Below, one piece after another: positions 17,593 through 25,625 of a stretch of 64,000 nucleotides of DNA. The stretch is from Actinomycetota bacterium. Its GTDB lineage: Bacteria; Actinomycetota; Thermoleophilia; Gaiellales; Gaiellaceae. Under the pieces are notes generated by a model that had not been told where the DNA came from, did no database searches, and was given only the letters and a program-made list of their open reading frames with translations. Position numbers and translations under genes: made by a program. Each line of letters opens with the position of its first letter. The stretch's first letter is position 1. The stretch lies in NCBI GenBank assembly GCA_005888315.1, contig VAWH01000024.1, forward strand, positions 19,011 through 83,010. Reading direction: 5' to 3'.

Positions 17593-17630
17593 GGCTCTCA
17601 GAGTTCAAGCCGCTTCGCCCGAACCCTTCC

Positions 17631-18227
17631 TCACGCCTCCGACTCAGCTCCAAGCATCCGCCGCCGGATGAAGCGGAAGACGACCGCGCCGACCACGAGC
17701 AGGACGACGATCGCGCCCCCGGCGATGAGGCCGTAGCGCCCGATTGCCTCGGCGGCAGCCTGGCCTGCGAAGTAGGCGACGAGCCCGACCGCGATCGCCC
17801 AGCAGATGCCGCCGGCGGCATTCCAGGCGAAGAAGAGCCACCAATGCATCTTGCTGATGCCCGCCAGCCAGGCTGCGGTCACCCGCAGGACCGCGATGAA
17901 GCGCCCGAGGAAGATCGTCTTCGGGCCGTGACGCGCGAAGAAGCGCTCCGACCAAGGAAGCACCCGCGAGGCGTGACGCTCCAGCGGCCCCCACCGCTGC
18001 AGCAGCTTCCGCCCGCCGAGGCGGCCGGCCCAGTAGCCGACGTTGTCGCCCACGATCGCCGCCGTGGCGGCCACGGCGATCACCGCCACGATGTCCATGT
18101 CGCCCCGCGAGGCGAGCACGCCGGCCGTCACGAGCGCCGTCTCCCCCGGCAGAGGGACGCCGGCGGATTCCATCGCAATGAGCACGAAGAGCAGGAACAG
18201 CCCGTAGTCGGCGACCAGCGATGCCAT
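17631..18227 (-). CDS. DedA-family membrane protein
   Basis: 198 residues. The family signature is clear: 'MESAGVPLPGETALV' re-entrant motif near the N-terminus, 'GDNVGYWAGRLGG', and 'FLGRFIAVLRVTAAWLAG' with the conserved arginines. About four to five hydrophobic segments are present, and the C-terminus is basic (RFIRRR). DedA/VTT proteins act as scramblases or flippases for undecaprenyl phosphate or other lipids and affect envelope and pH homeostasis; the exact substrate here is unknown. It is separated by 38 bp from the downstream HD-GYP gene. Confidence 0.92.
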   Translation of the reverse strand: MASLVADYGLFLLFVLIAMESAGVPLPGETALVTAGVLASRGDMDIVAVIAVAATAAIVGDNVGYWAGRLGGRKLLQRWGPLERHASRVLPWSERFFARHGPKTIFLGRFIAVLRVTAAWLAGISKMHWWLFFAWNAAGGICWAIAVGLVAYFAGQAAAEAIGRYGLIAGGAIVVLLVVGAVVFRFIRRRMLGAESEA

Positions 18228-18289
18228 CGTCCCAGTCTAGGGGCCGCTTGTTCGTCGGCCACAAAGCCCAGAGATCGACTTCCTGCAGC

Positions 18290-18796
18290 TCAGTCCACGC
18301 GGTAGGCCATCAGCACCGCGTCGAGGAGGCGGCCGCCGCGACGAAAGTGGTTCCGCCGCGTGCCCTCGCGCTCGAAGCCGAACTGTTCGTACAGCTTGAT
18401 CGCAGGCTCGTTGTGCGGGAAGACGTGCAACTCGAGCTTCTCGATCCCGCTTTCCCGGGCCCACGCGACCGCTTGCTCGAGCAGCGATCGCCCGATGCCG
18501 CGGCGCCGGTGGCCCGCCGCCACCATCAGCCCGAGATCGGCTACATGGGCGCTCGCGGGATGCGAGTCGCGGGCGAGGGACAAGCGGGCGACGATGCCGC
18601 CCCCGTTCTCGACGACGAAGACGGCCGCGTGCGGGGAACGCCGAACCGCGCGTAGGTAGCGGCGCTCCTCGCCGACGTTGCGCCAGTCCCCCTCGGTGAT
18701 CAGCCAGGCCTCGGGCTCCGAGCTGACAGCCCGGCCGAGCTCGACGAGGGCCGCAGCATCGGCGGGTATGGCACGCCTAATCGTGTAGGTGTTCAT
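18290..18796 (-). CDS. GNAT-family N-acetyltransferase (RimI-like)
   Basis: 168 residues. The fold signature is 'DLGLMVAAGHRRRGIGRSLLEQAVAWARE', with the acetyl-CoA loop R-R-R-G-I-G, followed by 'LELHVFPHNEPAIKLYEQFGFEREG', the typical C-terminal half of RimI/PhnO-type enzymes. It transfers acetyl from acetyl-CoA to an amine; the substrate is unknown. Its neighbours (DedA and gamma-glutamyltransferase) give no functional hint. Confidence 0.85.
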   Translation of the reverse strand: MNTYTIRRAIPADAAALVELGRAVSSEPEAWLITEGDWRNVGEERRYLRAVRRSPHAAVFVVENGGGIVARLSLARDSHPASAHVADLGLMVAAGHRRRGIGRSLLEQAVAWARESGIEKLELHVFPHNEPAIKLYEQFGFEREGTRRNHFRRGGRLLDAVLMAYRVD

Positions 18797-18841
18797 CTCT
18801 CCCGAGCGCAGCGATGGGCGTTACCAGACGCGGAACGCGAT

Positions 18842-18865
18842 GGAAAATGCACAGCATTTTTCGCG
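18842..18865. repeat. AT-rich 24-bp palindromic repeat, family iii, copy 2 (3' of ggt)
   Basis: The same palindrome as at 11365-11388 but in non-coding DNA, immediately after the ggt stop on the minus strand. Its GAAAAATGC/GCATTTTCC stem could act as a terminator there. Confidence 0.65.
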
Positions 18866-18866
18866 A

Positions 18867-20444
18867 CTAAACGACGATTCCGTGGCCGTCACGGCGGGGA
18901 TCGCCGGCCGCGTCCAGGGTGCCGTCCTCTCGCAGCTCGACCGCCGCAGCGCCTCCGAAGTAGAGGTTCCGCCGCCGCCAGCGCACCAGCTCGTACCCGC
19001 GCTGCTCGAGCCGATCGAGCTCCGCCGGGTCGAAACCACCCTCGCAGTGGACCTGCCGTCCCTCCAGATGCACTCGCGGCTGCCCGATCGCGGCGCCGAC
19101 CTCCATCCCGTGCGCGGTGACGTTGAGGACGAGCTGCAGGATCGCGCCCCGCAGGCGGATCGAGCCCGCGCTGCCGACGACGAGCCGCGGCCGCTCCCCC
19201 TCGAGCACGATCGACGGCGCCATCATGCTCGTCAGGCGCCTGCCGACGGCTGCGCGCTGATTACCGCGCCCGATCGGGTTGAGGTCGTACTCGCCAAGCA
19301 TGTTGTTCAGGTGGATGCCGGTCCCGGGGACGATCACACCCGAGCCCGAGCCGTTCGAAGCGGTCAACGAGGCCGCGTTGCCCGCCGCGTCGACGACGGA
19401 GATGTGCGTCGTCCCCGGCGCGCCGACCGACTCCTCGGTGGACGCCAACCCGGATTCGAGATCGCGAGCCGCGATCCGCTCAGCGGCCTCATCGGCGCCG
19501 GCAAAGAGACGCTTCGGCAACCCGCCGCGATAGAGGTCGCCTACAAAGCTGCCGCCACGCGCGAGCGTCTGCTCCCGCATCACCTCGGCCAGCCGCGCGA
19601 TCGCCTCGGCGCTCCCCGGCGGCCCTCCGGGCCCGAGGCGGGAAAACAACAGGAGCGCGTAGGCGATCAGCGTTCCGCCCGACGACGGTGGCGGGTTGGA
19701 AACGAACGCGCGCGCGCCGAACGAGGTTCGAATCGGCTTGCGCGTGATGACCCGATATGCAGCAAGGTCCTCCTCGGTCAGGCTGCCACCCTCCTCGCGA
19801 ACGTGCTCGCAGACGCGGCGGCCGAGCTCACCGGCGTAGAACGCCTCCGCCCCGCTTTCGGCGAGCTGCTCGAGCGTGGCAGCGAGATCCGGCATCACGA
19901 GCCGGTCGCCCGCGACGAGCGGAACACCGCCCGGGCCGAAGATCTCGTGACCGATCTCCGTGCGCCGCAGGATCAGATCGAGGATGCCGTGCAGGTAGGC
20001 CTGCGCCGGGACGAGTTCGTGCCCGTCGCGGGCAACCGCAATCGCCGGCTCGAGCAGGCGGCGCCACGGCAGCCTCGCGTACGCGCGATGCGCCGCCTCG
20101 AGCCCGGCGATCGCACCCGGCACGGCGCACGAGGCGCCCCCGACACGAAAGATCTGTGAGGTGCCGCGGTCGAACTCGACGTCGACCAGATCCATCTCGC
20201 GGACGGGGCGCTCGACTCCGTGGCCGGGAATCGCGACGAAGAAATCGTGCAGACGCACCTTCCCGGTCGAGGCCGCCCGGACGAGCAGGAAGCCACCCCC
20301 ACCCGGGCTGGTGAGCGTGCTTTCCGTGACCCACGACATGAACGCTGCGGCGATGCACGCGTCGACCGCGTTGCCTCCCTCGCGCAGCACCTCGGCACCC
20401 GCCTCGGCGGTCAGTGTGTGCCCGGCCGCCACCGCGCCCCTCAT
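18867..20444 (-). CDS. ggt: Gamma-glutamyltransferase family protein
   Basis: 525 residues. The N-terminal 'AAGHTLTAEAGAEVLREGGNAVDACIAAAF' and 'TSPGGGGFLLV' blocks, and the autoprocessing site 'GTTHISVVD' with the catalytic Thr near residue 345, are all present, as is 'GIHLNNMLGEYD' in the small subunit. The N-terminal-nucleophile enzyme cleaves itself and transfers or hydrolyses gamma-glutamyl groups, for example of glutathione or mycothiol precursors. Unlike secreted GGTs it has no signal peptide, so it is probably cytoplasmic. An AT-rich palindrome follows its stop. Confidence 0.92.
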   Translation of the reverse strand: MRGAVAAGHTLTAEAGAEVLREGGNAVDACIAAAFMSWVTESTLTSPGGGGFLLVRAASTGKVRLHDFFVAIPGHGVERPVREMDLVDVEFDRGTSQIFRVGGASCAVPGAIAGLEAAHRAYARLPWRRLLEPAIAVARDGHELVPAQAYLHGILDLILRRTEIGHEIFGPGGVPLVAGDRLVMPDLAATLEQLAESGAEAFYAGELGRRVCEHVREEGGSLTEEDLAAYRVITRKPIRTSFGARAFVSNPPPSSGGTLIAYALLLFSRLGPGGPPGSAEAIARLAEVMREQTLARGGSFVGDLYRGGLPKRLFAGADEAAERIAARDLESGLASTEESVGAPGTTHISVVDAAGNAASLTASNGSGSGVIVPGTGIHLNNMLGEYDLNPIGRGNQRAAVGRRLTSMMAPSIVLEGERPRLVVGSAGSIRLRGAILQLVLNVTAHGMEVGAAIGQPRVHLEGRQVHCEGGFDPAELDRLEQRGYELVRWRRRNLYFGGAAAVELREDGTLDAAGDPRRDGHGIVV

Positions 20445-20535
20445 CCCGCAAGCGTAACGCCCACGTCACACAGCAAAAGCGTGGCGCGACAGGGGGACTC
20501 CGCCTCCGCCGCCGTCACAGTTATCGTGCAGGCCA

Positions 20536-22152
20536 GTGCCCGTCCGCTGCACCACGGTGGCGCGCGAAGCCGTCTTCTGCGCCGCGGCCGCTGCAGTTTT
20601 CGCGTCGCTGCTCGTCTGGCTCGGCCCCCCCGGGGCCGACTTCGCCGCGCACGCCTACCAGCGGACCGCGTTCCTCCACAACGGCTTCGCCCTCTGGAAC
20701 AACTTCTGGTACGCGGGCCGCTACAGCTTCATCACCTACAGCCTCATCTACTACCCGCTCGCGGCCCTGCTCGGGATCAAGCCGCTCGCGGTCGCGACAG
20801 TGGCCGTGGCGGCGCTGGCCTTCTCGATCGTCGTCGGGCGCGAATGGGGGCCGACTGCGCGCTGGTCGAGCCGCACCTTTTCGGTCGTCTGGGCCGCCGC
20901 CCTGCTTTCCGGCGCGTTTCCGTTCGCGCTCGGAGCGGCGCTGGCGCTCCTGGCGCTCTGGGCGCTGCAGGCGGGCGCACGCTGGCGCTTCGGAGCTCTC
21001 GCGCTGCTGACGATCGCCGCCAGCCCGCTCGCGTTCCTGCTCTTGACGGTTGTGCTCGTCGGGGTCGGTCTGGCGGGCTGGCGCGACCGGCGCAAGTTCG
21101 TCGTTCCGGCCGCCGTCGTCGTCGCAATCGTCGCGAGCGAGGCGACGCTCTGGCGGCTCTTCCCGGACAGCGGCCGCTACCCGTTCTCATGGCAGGAGCT
21201 GCTGCCGATCTGCATCTTCTGCGTCGGCGGAGCCGCGCTGACCTGGAACGTCGAGGCGAGCCGGGTGCTGCGCTGGGTGTTCGTCGTCTACCTCGTCGGC
21301 TCGGTCGGCATCTTCGCGATTCCTTCCGCCGTCGGTGAGAACGTCGCACGCCTGCGCTTCGTCTCGCTACCTGTCGCGGTACTGGCGATCTCGCTTCGCC
21401 GCTGGCGGCCGCTCCCCCTCGTCCTGCCGGCGCTCCTGCTCGCGGTCTCGTGGAACGTGACGCCGCTCGCGTTCAGCTTCGTCAAGAGCGAGAACGACCC
21501 GGCGGCGCACCCGTCGTACTGGCAGCCGGCGATCGCCTACCTGCGTCGCCACCTCAGCCTCTCGTACCGCGTCGAAGCCGTCGACACGGTCGGCCACTGG
21601 GACGCCGTCTACCTCCCGAGAGCCGGCGTCCCGCTCGCGCGCGGCTGGTTCAGGCAGAACGACTTTCCTCAAAACCGGGTTCTCTACGGCGACGATCCGC
21701 TCGGGCGCCGACCCTACCTCGCATGGCTCCGCTCGCTCGGCGTCCGCTACGTCGTCCTGCCGGATTCGCGGCTCGACTACAGCTCACACCGTGAGGCCGA
21801 GTTGCTGCGCAGCGGCCACTCCGGGTTGATTCCCACAATGCGCTCGGCCCACCTGACCGTCTTCGAGGTTCCCTCGCCGCGTCGCCTGATCACCGGTCCG
21901 GCAGCCGCGCGCGTCATCGCACTGACCCAGACCCGGGTGACCGTGCGCGTGGCTGCGGCCGGCGAGTACCGGCTTGCGATCCGGTACTCGCCATACTGGA
22001 GCGCCTCGAGCGGTTGCCTCGATCCCGGCGCCGATCGAATGATTCGCCTGCGCGTGCCGGCGGCAGGCGACGTCGCGCTCCATTTCCACGTCAACGCGCG
22101 CCGGGCGTTTGCCGCGTTCGCTGGGGAGAACCCTCAGACCTGCTCCGGCTGA
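20536..22152 (+). CDS. Polytopic membrane protein, GT-C glycosyltransferase-like
   Basis: 538 residues, GTG start. An N-terminal membrane half (roughly ten hydrophobic segments up to residue 330) is followed by a soluble C-terminal portion with 'LRSLGVRYVVLPDSRL' and a beta-rich end. The first extracytoplasmic loop has an acidic residue followed by 'AYQRTAFLHNGFALWNNFWYAG', reminiscent of GT-C enzymes and YfhO-like proteins that use polyprenyl-linked sugars. I cannot name a family with confidence. The 3' end overlaps the convergent 22091-23053 gene by 62 bp, a long overlap that deserves caution about one of the two ends. Confidence 0.65.
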   Translation: MPVRCTTVAREAVFCAAAAAVFASLLVWLGPPGADFAAHAYQRTAFLHNGFALWNNFWYAGRYSFITYSLIYYPLAALLGIKPLAVATVAVAALAFSIVVGREWGPTARWSSRTFSVVWAAALLSGAFPFALGAALALLALWALQAGARWRFGALALLTIAASPLAFLLLTVVLVGVGLAGWRDRRKFVVPAAVVVAIVASEATLWRLFPDSGRYPFSWQELLPICIFCVGGAALTWNVEASRVLRWVFVVYLVGSVGIFAIPSAVGENVARLRFVSLPVAVLAISLRRWRPLPLVLPALLLAVSWNVTPLAFSFVKSENDPAAHPSYWQPAIAYLRRHLSLSYRVEAVDTVGHWDAVYLPRAGVPLARGWFRQNDFPQNRVLYGDDPLGRRPYLAWLRSLGVRYVVLPDSRLDYSSHREAELLRSGHSGLIPTMRSAHLTVFEVPSPRRLITGPAAARVIALTQTRVTVRVAAAGEYRLAIRYSPYWSASSGCLDPGADRMIRLRVPAAGDVALHFHVNARRAFAAFAGENPQTCSG

Positions 22153-23053
22153 GTGCGATGGCGAGCGTCCGCAGCACGTCGTGCATCACCGCGGGCGACC
22201 GGTTCGCGAAGCGGAAATCGAACTCGGCGAAGCCCGCGACGCCGCTCCTGATCCGCTCTTCTACATACGCCGCGCGCCAGGCGTTGACCTGCGCCCTCGG
22301 CCACCGGTGCACGTTGCCGCCGAGACCCGCCTCCAAGTGGTAGCCCGGCGTCAGTCCGGGCAGGTACCGGCGCGCGAGCGCACGCCGCACCGGCCCGCCT
22401 TCAGCGAGTGCTCGCTGCCCTGATGCGTGCCTGCGCGCGGCTGCCCGCGGGTCGCCCTCGAAGCGAGGATACTCCTCGCCGACATACGCAAGCGCAGCGC
22501 GGTTGAGCGTTCGCCAGAAGGTCGTCAGTTCGGCCGTGATCGGCAGCCGCCCGATCGCGAGCCCCGTCCGTGCGACCCAGACGAAGCCGCGCATCGCGGT
22601 GTCGCCGAGGACAGGACGTCCAAAGACCAGCCCTCGGAGGACGCCCCGTATGAACTCTCGGATCGGCCCGCCCGCGGCCGCCGCGGCGCTCGGCACGATT
22701 TCGTCGAACTGCCAAGCATCGATCGTCGTGCCTTCGTCGACCGCTGCACGCACGAGATCGCGGTAGCGCTGCCCAAGCTCGACGCCCCAGGAGACGCGGG
22801 CCGAGGTCGAGCTGAGCCGGCGAAGCGGCGGCACTGCGCCGGCCAGGCGCTTCGGCACAAACGGCTCGTACTCGGGCGGCAGCCGCCGCCGCTGGCGAAA
22901 CCAGTCCTCGTTCAGCGCGAACATCGGCGCGTAGCGGCCGCGCGCGAGTTCGGCGACCTGTCCGGCGACGGCGGCGTTCGGACCGTAGCTGCCGACGTAC
23001 ACGGCGACGTCGGCGGGTACGACCGTGCGGACCTGCGCCAGCAGGTTCGGCAC
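22091..23053 (-). CDS. Unknown protein downstream of ftsZ, start uncertain
   Basis: 320 residues from a GTG at 23053. The open frame continues upstream with protein-like sequence ('RLLLLSYFEPKD') almost to the ftsZ stop, but with no ATG, GTG or TTG there. Translation may therefore begin at a CTG near 23080, or the GTG may be right and the upstream part coincidental. Visible features include alternating beta/helix segments ('ADVAVYVGSYGPNAAVAGQVAELA'), 'AWQFDEIVP', and a C-terminal 'AGFAEFDFRFAN'. The pattern hints at a TIM-barrel or glycosidase-like fold, but that is a guess. Its position directly after ftsZ suggests an operon of three genes with parA. Confidence 0.55.
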   Translation of the reverse strand: MPNLLAQVRTVVPADVAVYVGSYGPNAAVAGQVAELARGRYAPMFALNEDWFRQRRRLPPEYEPFVPKRLAGAVPPLRRLSSTSARVSWGVELGQRYRDLVRAAVDEGTTIDAWQFDEIVPSAAAAAGGPIREFIRGVLRGLVFGRPVLGDTAMRGFVWVARTGLAIGRLPITAELTTFWRTLNRAALAYVGEEYPRFEGDPRAAARRHASGQRALAEGGPVRRALARRYLPGLTPGYHLEAGLGGNVHRWPRAQVNAWRAAYVEERIRSGVAGFAEFDFRFANRSPAVMHDVLRTLAIALSRSRSEGSPQRTRQTPGAR

Positions 23054-23103
23054 GTCCTTCGGCTCGAAGTACGAGAGCAGGAGGAGCCGCTGCGGAGACG
23101 GTG

Positions 23104-24450
23104 TTACGTCTGCAGGAAGCTAGGGGGCTCGAGGGAGTCCTCGGCCAGCGGGCGCTCGCCGAAGACGCGCTGGCGCGCCGCCTGCATGCCGAAACCGGTC
23201 GCGATCACCGTCACCCAGATCTGACCGGTCAGACGCTCGTCCACGGTGGCGCCAAAGATGATGTTCGTATCGTCCGTGGACGCCGAGCGGATCACCTCGG
23301 CCGCCTCGTTCACCTCGTAGAGCGAGAGATCGTCCCCGCCGGCGATCGAGAGCAGGATCCCCTTCGCACCAAGGATCTGCTGGTCGATCAGCGGCGAGCG
23401 GAGCGCCCGCTCGGCGGCCTCGCGCGCCCGGTTCTCGCTCGTCGAGAAGCCGATTCCCATCAGCGCCGTTCCGGCCTCCTTCATGATCGTCCGCACGTCC
23501 GCGAAGTCGAGGTTGATCAGGCCGGGCAGCGTGATCAGGTCGCAGATGCCCTGGACGCCCTGGCGCAGCACGTCGTCGGCAATCCGGAAGGCATCCAGCA
23601 TCGAGGTCGACTTGTCGAGGACCTCCAGCAGCCGCTCGTTCGGGATCACGATAACGGTGTCGCAGTTGCGGCGGAGCTCCTCAACGCCCTGCTCGGCGGT
23701 CCCGCGCCGGCGTGTGCCCTCAAAGCGGAAGGGGGTCGTCACGATCCCGACCGTCAAGGCGCCGAGCTCGCGCGCGATCCGCGCGACCACGGGTGCCGCG
23801 CCCGAACCGGTTCCGCCCCCTTCGCCGGCGGTGACGAAGACCATGTCGGAGCCGCGGAGCGCGTTCTTGACCTGGTCGTAGGCCTCCTCGGCGGCGCTCC
23901 GCCCGAGATCCGGATCGGCGCCGGAGCCGAGCCCTTCGGTCAGCTCACGGCCGATGTGGATCTTGACGGGCGCGTCACTCATCCGCAGCTGCTGGATGTC
24001 GGTGTTGACGGCGACGAACTCGACCTGGGCGAGCCCGGCGTCGATCATTCGATCGAGTGCGTTCAGGCCGGCGCCGCCGACGCCGACGACCTTGATCACG
24101 GCAAGGTAGGCGGCGGTCTCCCCTCGCGGCACGCGATGGAGCCTCGGCGCCTGTTCCGGCAGCGTCTGCAGCATCGGCGGCGGCTCGGGAACTGGCTCCA
24201 GCCGAACAGGCTCCGGCTCGGGCTCGGGCTCGGGCTCGGCCTCCGGCTCGGGAACGGCGGCGACCGCAGGCTCCTCGGCAGCCTGCGCAAACTCGGGAAC
24301 GTGCTCGACCGTCTCCTCCTGCGGCTCGAGGGCCGCGGGCCGGATCTCCGGCTCGGGCTCTCCCTTCTCGGCCTGCTTCTGCGCGGCCTCGGTCGCGCGG
24401 AAGAGCTCAGCGAGCGGGCCTTCACGCATGCTCGCGCGGCGTCGCGCCAT
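23104..24450 (-). CDS. ftsZ: FtsZ with long acidic N-terminal extension and short C-terminal linker
   Basis: 448 residues from an ATG at 24450, chosen for the AAGGAGG seven bases upstream inside the 3' end of parA. Residues 1-116 are low-complexity (Glu-Pro repeats around residues 65-90). The GTPase core then begins with '[18 protein letters not shown]'. The tubulin signature reads G-G-G-T-G-S-G (211-217), and the T7 synergy loop '[13 protein letters not shown]' is intact, so polymerisation and GTP hydrolysis are expected. The extreme C-terminus 'EPPSFLQT' resembles the conserved FtsA/SepF/ZipA-binding tail, but only about 25 residues separate it from the core. It forms the division ring. It overlaps parA by 29 bp; no murC/ftsQ genes adjoin. 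Confidence 0.93.
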   Translation of the reverse strand: MARRRASMREGPLAELFRATEAAQKQAEKGEPEPEIRPAALEPQEETVEHVPEFAQAAEEPAVAAVPEPEAEPEPEPEPEPVRLEPVPEPPPMLQTLPEQAPRLHRVPRGETAAYLAVIKVVGVGGAGLNALDRMIDAGLAQVEFVAVNTDIQQLRMSDAPVKIHIGRELTEGLGSGADPDLGRSAAEEAYDQVKNALRGSDMVFVTAGEGGGTGSGAAPVVARIARELGALTVGIVTTPFRFEGTRRRGTAEQGVEELRRNCDTVIVIPNERLLEVLDKSTSMLDAFRIADDVLRQGVQGICDLITLPGLINLDFADVRTIMKEAGTALMGIGFSTSENRAREAAERALRSPLIDQQILGAKGILLSIAGGDDLSLYEVNEAAEVIRSASTDDTNIIFGATVDERLTGQIWVTVIATGFGMQAARQRVFGERPLAEDSLEPPSFLQT

Positions 24451-25255
24451 TGAGAACCTCCTTCGCGAGCTCGCGGTAGGCCTCCGCGGCACTACCTGTG
24501 GGGTCGTACTTGAGCACCGAGCTGCCCTTCACAGGCGCCTCGGCATAGCGGATCGTCTTGCGAATCTTCGTCCCGAAGACGAGATTGCCGAAGTTCTCTT
24601 CCAGGATCTCGACCGCCTCGCGCGAGTGCAGCGTGCGCTTGTCGTACATGGTCGGCAGGATTCCCTGAATCCCGACCTCGGGATTGAGGTTCTCGCGGAT
24701 CATCGTGAGTGTGTTCTCGAGCTGGACGAGTCCGCGCAGCGAGAGGTACTCGCACTGGACCGGCACGATCACGCCGTGCGCGGCGACCAGGGCGTTGATC
24801 GTCAGCAGGCCGAGCGACGGCGGCGTGTCGATCAGGACATAGTTGTAGTCGTCCTTCACGGGCGCGAGCGCCTTCTCGAGCGCCCGCTCGCGGCCGATCA
24901 TGCTCGAGAGCGCCAGCTCGGCGCCGGCGAGATCGATCGAGGAAACAGCGAGATCGACCTCCATTTGGTGGATCACTTCCGTGATCGGAACGCGGTGCAC
25001 GAGCACGTCGAACATCGACCGCTCGATCGAGTCCGGGTTCAGGCCCTGGCTCATGGTCAGGTTGCCCTGCGGATCGAGGTCGACGAGCAAGACGTTCATG
25101 CCCTGCTCGGCGAAAGCGACGCCGAGGTTCAACGCCGTCGTTGTCTTCGCGACGCCGCCTTTCTGGTTGGCGAAGGCGATAACCCTCCCCAGCGTGGCTC
25201 CTTTCGAAATGTCGTCCCGGGTTCCCGGTCGCGGAAGCAGGCGTGCCAGCCCCAT
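24422..25255 (-). CDS. parA: ParA/Soj-family ATPase
   Basis: 277 residues from the ATG at 25255. The deviant Walker A motif '[11 protein letters not shown]' has Ala in place of the second Gly of the usual form, followed by '[12 protein letters not shown]', '[11 protein letters not shown]' and '[12 protein letters not shown]', all typical of ParA/Soj. Such ATPases dimerise on ATP and DNA to segregate DNA or position cell-division and other cargo. No parB lies nearby; the partner is ftsZ instead. A start at CTG 25192 is an alternative: it has AAAGGAG five bases upstream and would give the usual family N-terminus ('[12 protein letters not shown]'). The region between the two starts belongs to a duplicated 107-bp segment. 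Confidence 0.9.
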   Translation of the reverse strand: MGLARLLPRPGTRDDISKGATLGRVIAFANQKGGVAKTTTALNLGVAFAEQGMNVLLVDLDPQGNLTMSQGLNPDSIERSMFDVLVHRVPITEVIHQMEVDLAVSSIDLAGAELALSSMIGRERALEKALAPVKDDYNYVLIDTPPSLGLLTINALVAAHGVIVPVQCEYLSLRGLVQLENTLTMIRENLNPEVGIQGILPTMYDKRTLHSREAVEILEENFGNLVFGTKIRKTIRYAEAPVKGSSVLKYDPTGSAAEAYRELAKEVLNGATPREHA

Positions 25256-25419
25256 CAGACCCTTTCTTTCGTCTGATAGTAGCCGAACCCTTTATCGCGT
25301 TAAATGCAGGCCGAAATGTCGTCCCGGGTTCCCGGTCGCGGAAGCAGGCGTGCCAGCCCCATCAGACCCTTTCTTTCGTCTGATAGTAGCCGAACCCTTT
25401 ATCGCGTTAAATGCAGGCC
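25206..25419. repeat. Perfect 107-bp tandem duplication covering the parA 5' region
   Basis: Positions 25206-25312 and 25313-25419 are identical by eye over 107 bp. Each copy holds the -35/-10 candidate, the ATG at 25255 (or its copy at 25362) and the first 17 codons. The upstream copy therefore encodes a short open frame of about 20 codons ending in TAA. Confidence 0.95.
25276..25303 (-). promoter_or_regulatory. Candidate parA promoter, duplicated at 25383-25410
   Basis: On the minus strand TTAACG (25298-25303) and TACTAT (25276-25281) are separated by 16 bp. The -10 fits the actinobacterial TAnnnT pattern. Because the segment is duplicated, a second identical promoter lies 107 bp further upstream. 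Confidence 0.5.
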
Positions 25420-25625
25420 TTTTCAACGATTCCAAAGGGCGCGTCTCAGTCGGCCGGGTTTAGCGGCCGCGCCGCACGTGTCGGCGCGGCCTCTTGGCGG
25501 CGTCGCAAGCGACGCCTCGGCAGGCCTTTTCAGCGATCGAAAGGGCGCGTCTCAGTCGGCCGGGTTTAGCGGCCGCGCCGCACGTGTCAGCGCGGCCTGT
25601 TTTGGCCAGCGTCGCAAGCGACGCC
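25416..25625. repeat. Two ~106-bp imperfect tandem copies of the double-hairpin repeat, family i
   Basis: Each copy starts AGGCCTTTTCA, then carries CGGGTTTAG (25455-25463 and 25561-25569), a GC-rich stem around 'GCACGTGTC', and GCGTCGCAAGCGACGC. The second copy ends against the stop codon of the bicupin gene. With the adjoining duplication this fills the 370-bp stretch between parA and the bicupin gene, in which I see no gene. Confidence 0.8.

Noticed and set aside
23104..24450. CetZ or TubZ-like tubulin
   Set aside because: The GGGTGSG motif, T7 loop and conserved C-terminal tail are those of FtsZ.
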